Origin: Halorubrum sp. 48-1-W
Lineage (GTDB): Archaea > Halobacteriota > Halobacteria > Halobacteriales > Haloferacaceae
DNA: 64,000 nt
NCBI RefSeq assembly: GCF_003287355.1
Contig: NZ_QMIM01000001.1
Span: forward strand, 281,132-345,131
Reading direction: 5' to 3'
Below the pieces are notes generated by a model. The model worked only from the letters and a program-made list of their open reading frames with translations. It did no database searches and had not been told where the DNA came from. Positions 44,706 to 52,913 of the stretch are shown one piece after another (the first letter of the stretch is position 1; each line of letters opens with the position of its first letter). The position numbers and the translations under genes are program-made.

Positions 44706-45575
44706 TCATTCAGTAAAGTCGGAGAGAGTCTTTCGCCGCTGCTCATCTGCCGGAACGTTCGTAATGAGCACTTCCGAGACCTCCCCCCGACTACCGGCAT
44801 CGCTATTTATCGCACGAGTGGCGTCTACGTATCTGATCGAGAACACATCGTGGCCTTCGTATAATTCCGTGACCGGCGGCGAATTAGAGAGAATCACGGA
44901 AACATCCATTTCCGTAAGTTCTATCACGACATCACGAAGTCGGCGTTGGTCCTCTCGGTCAAATCCGCCCGCCTGATATGAATTGAAATCCGCGGTTTTC
45001 GACACCGGTTCGTACGGGGGATCAAAATACACAAGATCGCCACTAGAAGCCTCATCGACGACATAGCTGAAATCCGTATTGAACACTGCCGTGTCTTGGA
45101 GAACACGTGATGTCTTTCGAATTCGCTGCTCTTGTATCCAATCTGGATTCGAATACCGTCCGAAAGAGACGTTGAATTCGCCATTACTGTTCTCCCGATA
45201 CAATCCGTTGAAACATGTCCGATTTAAATATAAAAGTAAGCTCGCCTCGCGGACTCGCTCGTCCTGTGTTGGAGTCGACTGTGTAAGGAGCGTATTGAAC
45301 TCCGAGCGAGCGTTATAGTAGTATTCTTCCGTATGCTCGTGTGTCTTGTTCTCGGCAATAAGGGCGTCCGGTTGGTCTCGAACGATCTCATAAAAAGTAA
45401 TTAACCGCGTGTTCAGATCGTTGATCGTTCCATTATCCGGATCCTGATCAAAAAAGACAGCACCACCTCCCACGAACGGTTCGTGATACGCCTCATATGT
45501 GGTCGGAAACAGCGCCGTGATTTCTGAGAGAAGCTGGCGCTTCCCACCCGCCCATTTTAAGATCGGCTCCACCAT
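44706..45575 (-). CDS. N6-adenine DNA methylase, Dam/D12 class
   Basis: 289 residues. AdoMet motif I KWAGGKRQLLSEITALFP and PFVGGGAVFFDQDP at the N-terminus; motif IV VYFDPPYEPVSKTADFNSYQ at about 184-203 (DPPY, adenine-N6); target-recognition region between them (LLYLNRTCFNGLYRENSNG, which matches Dam's F-N-G-L-x-R stretch). Dam/M.MboII-like D12 family; many recognise GATC, but target specificity is not provable here. Convergent with the Mrr-like endonuclease. Low GC. Confidence 0.93.
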   Translation of the reverse strand: MVEPILKWAGGKRQLLSEITALFPTTYEAYHEPFVGGGAVFFDQDPDNGTINDLNTRLITFYEIVRDQPDALIAENKTHEHTEEYYYNARSEFNTLLTQSTPTQDERVREASLLLYLNRTCFNGLYRENSNGEFNVSFGRYSNPDWIQEQRIRKTSRVLQDTAVFNTDFSYVVDEASSGDLVYFDPPYEPVSKTADFNSYQAGGFDREDQRRLRDVVIELTEMDVSVILSNSPPVTELYEGHDVFSIRYVDATRAINSDAGSRGEVSEVLITNVPADEQRRKTLSDFTE

Positions 45576-45672
45576 TCAATATAGATCTCCTCGGTATTAG
45601 CAAAAAGCTGTCTCGTTAGAGTAGCAGTCTATCTCGGTACTTGATCAACCTTGTTGAGATGGCGCTTGGGAG

Positions 45673-46941
45673 TTAGTTACCCGCAACATCACCCTGTTCC
45701 CGGAGAAGCGTTGCTACATCCCCGAGACGCTCCGATTCCTTCGGGAGGTTCTCGAGCGCCGTATCAAGATCGACCGCAAGCGAGTACTGGTTCTCGTCTC
45801 CGCGACCCCGGCCCTGCCGCTTATTGAGCACGTTCGTATCGGCGAGATCGTTGAGCCGGTCGCGGAACCGGCGGTTCGAGAGGGAGTTCACGTCTACGTA
45901 GTCACAGAAGGTCTTGTACTGGGTGTAGATCGGTGTCGTCGTCACGGGGGTATCGCCGTGAATCCCGTGATACGTGACCGCCATGAGCGCGAGCATTCGT
46001 TGGTTCGGGAGTGTCTGAATCCCTGATTCGATGGCCTTTGTCTCGAGGAAGTCCCGTGCCTCGCGCACGTGCTCTTCTGTGACGGTCGCCTCACCCCGGT
46101 CGTCGGCGAACCTGGTCGCACGGAACAGTAGCCGGATCGCTTCACGAGCGTCTCCCGTGTCCTGTGCGCCTAACGCCGCAGCAAGCGGGATCGTGTCGTC
46201 GCTTAGAATCTCGCTTCGGAGGTGCTGGTAGTCCTCGATATCGTCCTCGAAATACGTGTCACGGAGGGCACCGACGGCACGTCGTGCGAGGATGTTGCGG
46301 AGCTGATCAGCGTCGTAGGGCTCGAAGCGGACCTCGTCCTCACCGAGGCTCGACCGGACGTCGGCATCGAGGTTCTCGCGGAACTGGAGGTCGTTCGTGA
46401 TCCCGATGAGCGAGAGACGGACCCCGTCCGGATTCGACCGCGGGAGTTCGTAGAGGATGTAGTCGTCGTCGCCGATGGCGTCGATCTCGTCGAGGACGAC
46501 GATGACCGTCCCGCCGATCTCCTCCAGGTTCTCGATCACCATGTTGAGGAGGGTCTTCCGCTGGTGACCGCTCGGGAGCTCCTCACCGGGCCCGAATCGC
46601 TTCTCACGGAGTCGCTTGACGAGATGCGTCAGGACGTGATAGGACCCGTCCATGCCCTTACAACGGATGTGAACCACCGTGAGGTCCATCTCGGAGTCAT
46701 CGGCGTACTCCTGAAGTTGGTCGGTCTTGAGGCGGATTCCGACGGTCTTCCCCTGCCCGGATTGACCGTATACGATCAGGTTGAGCGGCGTCGAGCCCAT
46801 CGTCGCTGGTCGGAGGGCGGAGTGGATCTGATCGAGTTCGACCTCGCGCTCTGGCAGTGATTCGGGCTGATACGTCTGCTCGTTAGGGTTGAGGACGTCC
46901 ATATCCTCGAAGATCGTGTCCTCGTCGCCGAACGCCTTCAT
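45673..46941 (-). CDS. Orc1/Cdc6 replication initiator, island-encoded
   Basis: 422 residues. AAA+ core: Walker A VYGQSGQGKT (57-66), Walker B VIVVLDEIDAIG (about 145-156), sensor 1 LIGITND, sensor 2 GDAREAIRLLFRATR. C-terminal winged helix (VDVNSLSNRRFRDRLNDLADTNVLNKR). Haloarchaea have several Orc paralogues, and island copies pair with their own origin; here three G-rich repeats lie just upstream and beyond the next gene. ATG 46941 is preceded by an AT-rich stretch. Presumably initiates replication of the formerly autonomous element. Confidence 0.95.
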   Translation of the reverse strand: MKAFGDEDTIFEDMDVLNPNEQTYQPESLPEREVELDQIHSALRPATMGSTPLNLIVYGQSGQGKTVGIRLKTDQLQEYADDSEMDLTVVHIRCKGMDGSYHVLTHLVKRLREKRFGPGEELPSGHQRKTLLNMVIENLEEIGGTVIVVLDEIDAIGDDDYILYELPRSNPDGVRLSLIGITNDLQFRENLDADVRSSLGEDEVRFEPYDADQLRNILARRAVGALRDTYFEDDIEDYQHLRSEILSDDTIPLAAALGAQDTGDAREAIRLLFRATRFADDRGEATVTEEHVREARDFLETKAIESGIQTLPNQRMLALMAVTYHGIHGDTPVTTTPIYTQYKTFCDYVDVNSLSNRRFRDRLNDLADTNVLNKRQGRGRGDENQYSLAVDLDTALENLPKESERLGDVATLLREQGDVAGN

Positions 46942-47076
46942 ACGCTCCCGTTTTCAGGTATTATATATAAAACCCCCGTGTCCTACATGTCTTTCTGACT
47001 AGTAGACGGGATAGCGTCCTGAATACCTTCTTTAGTTCTCTTGTGGTTCTACTGCACTTTGGCTGGACGACGGGGA

Positions 47077-47096
47077 CAGGGGGGGTGCGTCCAGCA
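47077..47096 (+). repeat. Origin-box-like repeat copy 1
   Basis: CAGGGGGGGTGCGTCCAGCA. Shared core of the three copies: A, six or seven Gs, TGCGTCC, R-R/G-C-A. G-run boxes are the hallmark of haloarchaeal origin-recognition boxes. Confidence 0.65.
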
Positions 47097-47215
47097 AACT
47101 ATCGAGATATTCGCCTACCAATCCAATCCCGTGACAACGAGACACGATCCCAGAACCGCCTCTACATCTGGAACAGTGGTCATGTTCTTCGACTCCGGAC
47201 CAATCTTCCCCGGGG

Positions 47216-47235
47216 CAGGGGGGTGCGTCCGGCAA
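47216..47235 (+). repeat. Origin-box-like repeat copy 2
   Basis: CAGGGGGGTGCGTCCGGCAA, same orientation as copy 1 and 139 bp after it; 75 bp before the DUF4268 start. Confidence 0.65.
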
Positions 47236-47309
47236 CGAAGCTTAACGGATTACGCTCCAAGAGCATACGGCTCACAACATTTTATCAAAGCTCCCGGGAA
47301 AGCTCGTCT

Positions 47310-48263
47310 ATGGATCGTAACGTCTTGCGAATCCAAGAGCACGACCTCCGCTCGGTGTGGGAGAACGAAGAGCGGGATTTCACGAGATGGTTGACAGAGA
47401 ACATCGACCTGCTCGCGTCTGAGTTGGGGATAGAAATCGAGGACGCACGAGCGGAGGAAGCTGTCGGCGACTTCTCGGCCGACATCGTCGCACGAGAGAT
47501 GAACACGGGTGAGACTGTCGTCATCGAGAATCAATACAACCGGACGGACCACGACCACTTGGGGAAGCTTCTGACGTACTCGTCGGGGAAGAACGCCGGG
47601 TTCACGATGTGGCTCGCCGAGGAGTTCCGGCCCGAGCACCGGAGCGTCCTCGAATGGTTGAACGAAACCGGGCCGAAAGGTGCGAAGTTCTTCGCGATCA
47701 AACCCCGCGTCGTGAGTATTGAGGGATCCGATGAGCGTGGGTTCGAGTTCGAAGTCGTCGTCGAGCCAAACGAGTGGGAACGCGAGGTGAGTACCGAGTC
47801 GCTGTCCGACCTCGAGCGTAGCTACCGGCAGTTCTTCGCCGAGATGGTTGAGGCGTATTCGCAGCGACGGCCGGCCTGGTACAAACTCAAACCTGGGCCT
47901 CGGAACTACCTGACGTTTAGTGCCGGTATCTCAGGCGTCCGATTCGGCTGGGTGTTCCACCAGGGGCCGGAGTTCTCCGTCGAGCTCTACATCTCCACGT
48001 CGGATAAGGAACGCAACGAGGAGATATTCGAGGCGTTGAAACGCGAGCGAACAGATATTGAGACGAGTTTGGGCGTTGAGTTAGAGTGGGAACGGTTGCC
48101 CGAGAAACAGGCCTCCCGGATCAAGCTGCCAGAAGATCTTGACGGAACGATTACTGAGCTGACTGCTGACCAACGGAACTATCTGATCGAGTGGGGGGTA
48201 GATGCGATGGACGAATTCCAGGAGGAATTCGAGCCGCGTCTTTCCGCTCTTGGGTCCAACTGA
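47310..48263 (+). CDS. DUF4268 protein with predicted nuclease N-terminus
   Basis: 317 residues from ATG 47310 (TTTTATC about 27 nt upstream; longer readings would translate the origin boxes). N-terminal PD-(D/E)XK-like core: helix WENEERDFTRWLTENIDLLAS, then GDFSADIVAREMNTGETVVIENQYNRTDHDHLGKL (Asp58; E73-x-Q75 in place of ExK), followed by HRSVLEWLNE. C-terminal half (SYRQFFAEMVEAYSQ, NYLTFSAGISGVRFGWVFHQG, VELYIST, IFEALKRERTDIETSLG) is DUF4268. Such proteins are spread on mobile elements; exact role unknown. It lies inside the putative origin region. Confidence 0.82.
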   Translation: MDRNVLRIQEHDLRSVWENEERDFTRWLTENIDLLASELGIEIEDARAEEAVGDFSADIVAREMNTGETVVIENQYNRTDHDHLGKLLTYSSGKNAGFTMWLAEEFRPEHRSVLEWLNETGPKGAKFFAIKPRVVSIEGSDERGFEFEVVVEPNEWEREVSTESLSDLERSYRQFFAEMVEAYSQRRPAWYKLKPGPRNYLTFSAGISGVRFGWVFHQGPEFSVELYISTSDKERNEEIFEALKRERTDIETSLGVELEWERLPEKQASRIKLPEDLDGTITELTADQRNYLIEWGVDAMDEFQEEFEPRLSALGSN

Positions 48264-48320
48264 TCGCTGCTTCTACTGTTGTAACGAACTCACTGTGTAG
48301 GGTCCGTTCATTCTAAACGA

Positions 48321-48341
48321 CTTGTCGGACGCACCCCCCTC
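48321..48341 (-). repeat. Origin-box-like repeat copy 3 (inverted)
   Basis: On the minus strand GAGGGGGGTGCGTCCGACAA, between the convergent DUF4268 and HEPN genes. Opposite orientation to copies 1 and 2, the arrangement found flanking haloarchaeal origins. Confidence 0.65.
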
Positions 48342-48350
48342 TCTCAGGTT

Positions 48351-48863
48351 CTATTTTTGATTACAGACACAGACGCCGCCTTCCCGTATCTGATCCGTGA
48401 CGTACTGGTGAACGCTACGAGAGAGCGCGTACATACTATCCGCTTGCTTCTCGGTGGGGCGCTTGCCGCCGTAGTAGCTGTCCGTCCTGTTGTCGTCGTA
48501 GAGTCCCCAAAGCTCCCGTGTCGCTGTCCGGGAGAGCAGGCCGAGGTCCGCCGCCCGGTCGTAACAGTGAGTGTGGTCGTGGAAGTCGTCCAGCTCGTCA
48601 CCGCCGACTGCGAGGGCATAGGCCTCGATAGACCGTTCGGTCGCCCCGAAGCAAAGTTCGATGACGGCGGTGTAGTGTCCCTCTCCGTCGATCCGTGCGA
48701 CCGCATCCAGCAGCCGACACGCCTTCGTGAGCTGTGTCTTCCAATCGTCGTCGGTCGCGATCGCGTCCTCACGGTTCGGGACGCCGAACCCCTCCTCGTT
48801 GAACGCGTCGATAGCCGCATCGAGAGCCGTCCGGATATCCCGCGGGTCGGACTCCTCACTCAT
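48351..48863 (-). CDS. HEPN-domain toxin of a HEPN-MNT pair
   Basis: 170 residues from ATG 48863, overlapping the end of the MNT gene by 8 bp. All-helical: WKTQLTKACRLLDAVARID, YTAVIELCFGATERSIEAYAL, HDHTHCYDRAADLGLLSRT. The usual HEPN catalytic R-x4-6-H is represented by a partial motif, LYDDNRTDSYYGGK (Arg126, no His but Tyr), as in many MNT-linked HEPN proteins. Expected role: RNase-type toxin held in check, often by AMPylation, by the neighbouring nucleotidyltransferase. Confidence 0.82.
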   Translation of the reverse strand: MSEESDPRDIRTALDAAIDAFNEEGFGVPNREDAIATDDDWKTQLTKACRLLDAVARIDGEGHYTAVIELCFGATERSIEAYALAVGGDELDDFHDHTHCYDRAADLGLLSRTATRELWGLYDDNRTDSYYGGKRPTEKQADSMYALSRSVHQYVTDQIREGGVCVCNQK

Positions 48864-49548
48864 CGAGATCACCGTGGAAAACCATGTTCCGGACCGTCTG
48901 GAACTTCTCCGTCTCGTGGATGACGATCCCATCGCTGAGCACCTCCCGTATCTCGGCGATGTACTTCGGGACCGCCTGAAGCGCCTCGACGTCGATCTCG
49001 TATTCGTACCGGCCGTTCTCGAACTCCTCGTCTTCGAGTGCTTGTTTGACCTGATTCGCCGCTCGCTGGTTTGCCATCCGGTCTTCCTCAACGAGCACCC
49101 AGAGATCGATGTCGCTCCGCCGGTCAGCTTCGCCCCGCGCGACGCTACCGTACAGAACGACCCCGATCACGCCGTCGAGTTCGCCGCGGAGTTCGGTTGC
49201 TGCTGTTCTCACCGGTTCCTGGAACTCGGCCTGAGGAATCTGTAGATAGGGGTCGTCCGGGACGTGGAGCCGCTCGCGGTTGATTCGGACCCATCGCGTG
49301 TTGCCCTCGCGTCGTTCGACGACGAGATCGTTTTCGGAGAGTACGGTTACCGCCTTGGAGACGCTCGGCTGCGAATAGTCCACTGCCTCAACGAGATCAC
49401 TAATCGAGAACTCCGCAGTGTGGTGGCGACATAAAAAAGAGAGAACTGTGTCTGTGGCCGTACTACCGAATAAGTCTCCGCTTTGGGCCGGTATATCGAG
49501 GATTATCTGTAGCCCGTCTTCGGCCGCAATATTCGAGCTACTTTTCAT
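48856..49548 (-). CDS. MNT-type nucleotidyltransferase antitoxin with winged-helix domain
   Basis: 230 residues. Winged helix at about 30-92 (TDTVLSFLCRHHTAEFSISDLVEAVDYSQPSVSKAVTVLSENDLV), then a minimal nucleotidyltransferase: GVVLYGSVARGEADRRSDIDLW (134-150) with the GS...D-x-D metal-binding pattern. MNT-HEPN modules are known toxin-antitoxin systems where the transferase AMPylates the HEPN partner; the fused DNA-binding domain suggests autoregulation. Overlaps the HEPN gene by ATGAGTGA. AT-rich upstream region. Confidence 0.85.
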   Translation of the reverse strand: MKSSSNIAAEDGLQIILDIPAQSGDLFGSTATDTVLSFLCRHHTAEFSISDLVEAVDYSQPSVSKAVTVLSENDLVVERREGNTRWVRINRERLHVPDDPYLQIPQAEFQEPVRTAATELRGELDGVIGVVLYGSVARGEADRRSDIDLWVLVEEDRMANQRAANQVKQALEDEEFENGRYEYEIDVEALQAVPKYIAEIREVLSDGIVIHETEKFQTVRNMVFHGDLDE

Positions 49549-49655
49549 AGCAAAAGATCTGTTTCTCCTTCTATTTAAACTTTATATGAATAAGGCGGAT
49601 CGATTTATTATGGATAGTTTTGTGGAGCGGTGAGCGACGGCGGCCGGGAGTGGCT

Positions 49656-49835
49656 CTAGATGTCGTCGGGGTATCCCCTCCGTTGTTCCATCTTCTCTTT
49701 CTGCGAGCGCCGGTCGTAGTGCTGGTCGATGGCGTCGGACGTTACGTTCGCCCGGTCGCAGATCACCGTCTCGGGTACGTCACTCTGTAAGTAGTGCGTG
49801 ATGGCGCCGCGACGGATGGGATGCGGGCTCACAGA
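49656..49835 (-). pseudogene. C-terminal stump of a tyrosine recombinase (integrase)
   Basis: Minus-strand codons from about 49,832 to the TAG at 49656-49658 read CSSVSPHPIRRGAITHYLQS, DVPETVICDRANVTSDAIDQHYD, RRSQKEKMEQRRGYPDDI. The H-x-x-R (HPIRR) and the C-terminal catalytic Tyr context (DQHYD) identify the end of a haloarchaeal XerC/D-like integrase. Everything upstream (first catalytic Arg and DNA-binding domain) is missing; the frame is cut off by the hairpin scar at about 49,838. This is the remaining integrase of the island. Confidence 0.8.
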
Positions 49836-49837
49836 GG

Positions 49838-49876
49838 AACAAGGAGGAAGCCCACGGCTTCAGCCGTGGGAGGAAT
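49838..49876. mobile_element. Solo IS200/IS605-type right-end hairpin
   Basis: Perfect 8-bp stem CCCACGGC-TTCA-GCCGTGGG (49851-49870) flanked by GGAGGAAG and GAGGAAT, the hairpin that terminates haloarchaeal IS200/IS605 elements. No transposase nearby. It truncates the integrase remnant on one side and supplies the last codons and TGA of the histidine kinase on the other. Confidence 0.75.
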
Positions 49877-52544
49877 CCGTCTCGGCATCGACTTCTACCC
49901 CAGTGATCTCGAAGCGCGCGCCGCCCTCGTCACCGTTCTTCACGCGTATTTCCCAGTCGTGTGCCTCAGCAACCTGTTTGGTAATCGCCAGACCCAGTCC
50001 CGTTCCGTGATCAGCCGTCGAAACTCCACTCTCAAACACGCGTTCTCGAATCTCGATCGGAACCCCTGCCCCATCATCCTCGATATAGAATCCATCTTCG
50101 AGATCTCCAACGGTCACAGTTACATCGGACTCCCCGTGTTCGACGGCATTTCGCATGAGATTCTCTAGAAGATGACGGAGTCGATCTCGATCCGATCGAA
50201 TTACGCGATCCGTCTCGATATTTAGTGTCGCGTCCGTTGTTATGATGGTCTTCCAGCAGTCAGAGACCGTCTCTGCTAGATCGACGGAGTCGAACTCTCT
50301 CACTCGATCACCGACGTGAGCAAAAACGCGGAGATCTCCGACTAATGTCTCACAACGTTCGAGAGCCCGTTCCATGGCATCGATGTGGTCATTCGGATAT
50401 TCGTCCTGTAATAGGTGAAGATGGCCGTCGACGACACTCAGTGGATTTTTCAAATCATGACTAACCACGTCGATAATCTCTTCCAGTCGTTCCTGCTCTC
50501 GTTTGAGTTCTCGTTCGTATGTCTTACGCTCAGTGATATCACGACCGTGTGCGATGAACCGCCCTTCCTCTTCGAGCTCTATCTTCGTGACCCAGACTTC
50601 GACCGGGAACGTAGAGCCGTCCTTGCGCCTGTGTTCGCCTTCGACCTTTACACGCTCCTCCGGGTCTAGGTCCTCCCAGAACTCCTGTAACTCGTCACGC
50701 GTGTGGCCGCATTCAAACTCAGAAACATTCATCGAGCACAGTTCTTCGCGCACATAACCGAGGTTCTCGACGTTCTGCTCATTCACCTCGATGATGTCTC
50801 CGTCCCCATCGTGGACGGCGATCGCATCCGGCGAGTTCTCGAAGAGTGCGCGCCAGCGCGCTCGACTCTGGGCAAGCTCCTGCGCTCGTTCTTGCTGCTC
50901 GGTAATGTCTGCGTTGACCGCGACGAAGTACTCTATCTCACCGGAATCGTCTTCAACCGGCGCGATCGTCTGGTCAATCACGTATCGATCGCCCGATTTT
51001 GACCTGTTCACGAGTTCGTTCCGCCAGACTTCGCCTGCCAGAATCGTTTCCCACATCTCCTCGTAGAACTCCTCCTCGTGGTCCCCTGATTGGAGAATGC
51101 GAGGGGTTGCTCCGATCGCCTCGTCCGCAGTGTACCCGGTTAGTTCTTCAAACGCTGGATTAACATACTCGATAGTGCCGTCCGGTTCAGTGAAATAGAT
51201 GGCATGGCCGGACGCTTCGACGGTATTCCGGAAGAGACGAAGTCGTAGCTCACGCTCTTTGCGTTCCGTGGTCTCTCGAACGATCCCGTCAATATACACT
51301 TCGCCGTCTTCCTCGGTACACATCCCGGTGATTGCCACCCAAATATCATCGCCGGTGAGCGTCTCTTGGCGTAATTCAACCTCACGAACGATACCTTCAT
51401 CCCGGAGTTGTTGATTCAATTCAACTCGTTCCGCGGGTTCGTTGTAGAAATCCGCAACCTCACGCCCGATCATCTCACCGGGGGATTCGGCACCGAATAT
51501 TTCGGCGAGAGCGTAATTTGCGTCGAGTATCCGCCCGTTTGCCCCCAGGGTTGCCCGATAGACACCGATCGGGAGGTTTTCGATTATCCGTTCATAGCGG
51601 CGTTGTTGGGAGCGGGTTTCGGCGTGTGAGATGGCGTTGGCGATATCATCGGCGAGTTCCTCAAGTAACTCCTTTTCTCGATCGTCGAACGCATGCGTCC
51701 GGTCAGCGTAGACGTTCAGTACGCCGTACAGTGTGTAGTCGTGGACGAGCGGAATCGCGGCACTTGACTGGTACCCTCGTTCGATCGCGTCCTCGCGCCA
51801 CGGTTCATACTCGTTGCTCTCAGGAATATTCTGTATAACGGATAGTTCACGGGTTCGGATGGCACGACCGGTGGGTCCTCGTCCTGTCGTGCTTTCATCG
51901 ATCGTTACTTCGATAGCGTCGAGATACCCGTCGTCGGTGCCGGCAACGGCCCGGGGCTGGACGGTTTTCGAGTCAGGATCACGTTCACCGATCCACGCGA
52001 AGCGATACGGATCGGCTTCGCTGACGATCTCACAGACGCGCGATTCGATCTCGTCACGGGTCTGGGCACGCACGAGCGCTTGATTCACGTCACGAAGGAC
52101 GCTTCGGACCCGTTCCAGGTTCTCCGCTCGTTGGGTGGCACGGTATTGTTTGACAGCGTTCACGGTACGATTCGCGAGAAGTTCATACTGTTCGGTGCCC
52201 GTCCCCTTCTGGAGATAATCCGTGACACCGCGTGCGATCGCTTCACTGGCGACCTCTTCGCTACCCTTTCCGGTGTACAGAAGAAACGGGAGGTCGTCAT
52301 ATTCGTCGCGGAGCGTCTCAAGTACTTCCAGCCCGTCCATCCCCGGCATATCGTAGTCGGAGATAACACAGTCAAAATCCGTCTCCTGAAGCCGAGCTAC
52401 TCCCTCACTTCCGCTCGTTGCCGTTTCGACGGTGAGACGATCATCGTGGCGTTCAAGCAGTTCCGCGGTCAACTCGACGATATCTGGCTCGTCATCGATA
52501 TGTAACACGTGAATCGGACCGGGTAGATCACTTTTCGTGGACAT
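49860..52544 (-). CDS. Hybrid sensor histidine kinase (REC-GAF-PAS-PAS-PAS-HisKA-HATPase)
   Basis: 894 residues. Receiver domain about 10-128 (VLHIDDEPDIVELT, phosphoacceptor Asp in CVISDYDMPGMDG, Lys in LLYTGKGSEEVASEA), GAF about 140-315, PAS modules about 320-430, 440-565 and 570-690 (each closing with RDITERK-type ends), HisKA DVVSHDLKNPLSV near 705 (phosphorylatable His), HATPase with NLMRNAVEHG, DDGAGVPIEIRERVFE and TGLGLAITKQ. Soluble, so it senses internal signals. The last residues (SSHG) and stop fall in a transposon hairpin, so the natural C-terminus may have been replaced. A HalOD1 gene precedes it by 24 bp. Confidence 0.93.
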   Translation of the reverse strand: MSTKSDLPGPIHVLHIDDEPDIVELTAELLERHDDRLTVETATSGSEGVARLQETDFDCVISDYDMPGMDGLEVLETLRDEYDDLPFLLYTGKGSEEVASEAIARGVTDYLQKGTGTEQYELLANRTVNAVKQYRATQRAENLERVRSVLRDVNQALVRAQTRDEIESRVCEIVSEADPYRFAWIGERDPDSKTVQPRAVAGTDDGYLDAIEVTIDESTTGRGPTGRAIRTRELSVIQNIPESNEYEPWREDAIERGYQSSAAIPLVHDYTLYGVLNVYADRTHAFDDREKELLEELADDIANAISHAETRSQQRRYERIIENLPIGVYRATLGANGRILDANYALAEIFGAESPGEMIGREVADFYNEPAERVELNQQLRDEGIVREVELRQETLTGDDIWVAITGMCTEEDGEVYIDGIVRETTERKERELRLRLFRNTVEASGHAIYFTEPDGTIEYVNPAFEELTGYTADEAIGATPRILQSGDHEEEFYEEMWETILAGEVWRNELVNRSKSGDRYVIDQTIAPVEDDSGEIEYFVAVNADITEQQERAQELAQSRARWRALFENSPDAIAVHDGDGDIIEVNEQNVENLGYVREELCSMNVSEFECGHTRDELQEFWEDLDPEERVKVEGEHRRKDGSTFPVEVWVTKIELEEEGRFIAHGRDITERKTYERELKREQERLEEIIDVVSHDLKNPLSVVDGHLHLLQDEYPNDHIDAMERALERCETLVGDLRVFAHVGDRVREFDSVDLAETVSDCWKTIITTDATLNIETDRVIRSDRDRLRHLLENLMRNAVEHGESDVTVTVGDLEDGFYIEDDGAGVPIEIRERVFESGVSTADHGTGLGLAITKQVAEAHDWEIRVKNGDEGGARFEITGVEVDAETDSSHG

Positions 52545-52568
52545 TTATCAATATTCGAAGATGGCTAT

Positions 52569-52913
52569 CTACGCGGTTGATGGACGAGTTAGCGACTCGG
52601 TTTCTGAGACGGTGATGCGATAGTCCGCATATGAGAACGACACGGAAACGTGTTCCCGCTCGGAGTTCGACGGCGAGTCGAACAACCCGTCGAGGTGATC
52701 GGGATCGATCGCATCCCCAAGCGGATCGAGTTCGATCGGGTCTGTGTCGGTTATTGTTCCAACAGCTTCCACGATAGCGGTAGAAGGGCGTCGACCGCTA
52801 CTCGGAGTAGTCTGAATACTGTACTGCTCGGTTCTATCGTTTATTGACACGATCTCGATTGACACCGCTGAGTCAACCAACGAACGGTTCCCACTACTGT
52901 CCTCTAACGTCAT
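52569..52913 (-). CDS. HalOD1 output-domain protein
   Basis: 114 residues. Core: STAIVEAVGTITDTDPIELDPLGDAIDPDHLDGLF and a C-terminal VSVSFSYADYRITVSE strand pair, the HalOD1 pattern. Upstream of and co-directional with the hybrid kinase, spacing 24 bp, so they likely form one signalling operon. An inverted repeat, AATGGTTT (52919-52926) and AAACCATT (52950-52957), spans its start region and may be an operator. Confidence 0.85.
   Translation of the reverse strand: MTLEDSSGNRSLVDSAVSIEIVSINDRTEQYSIQTTPSSGRRPSTAIVEAVGTITDTDPIELDPLGDAIDPDHLDGLFDSPSNSEREHVSVSFSYADYRITVSETESLTRPSTA

Larger units (their letters stand above)
46942..47309. other. Candidate replication origin next to Orc1/Cdc6
   Basis: About 370 bp without a gene. 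Immediately upstream of Orc is an AT-rich stretch (TATTATATATAAAAC at about 46958-46972, which could act as unwinding element and Orc promoter). Two direct copies of a G-rich box occur at 47077-47096 and 47216-47235, and a third inverted copy at 48321-48341. TTTTATC at about 47279-47285 serves the DUF4268 gene. Confidence 0.6.

Noticed and set aside
47043..47309. N-terminal extension of the DUF4268 gene to 47043
   Set aside because: It would translate two of the origin-like boxes; the TTTTATC box and ATG at 47310 give a family-like start.
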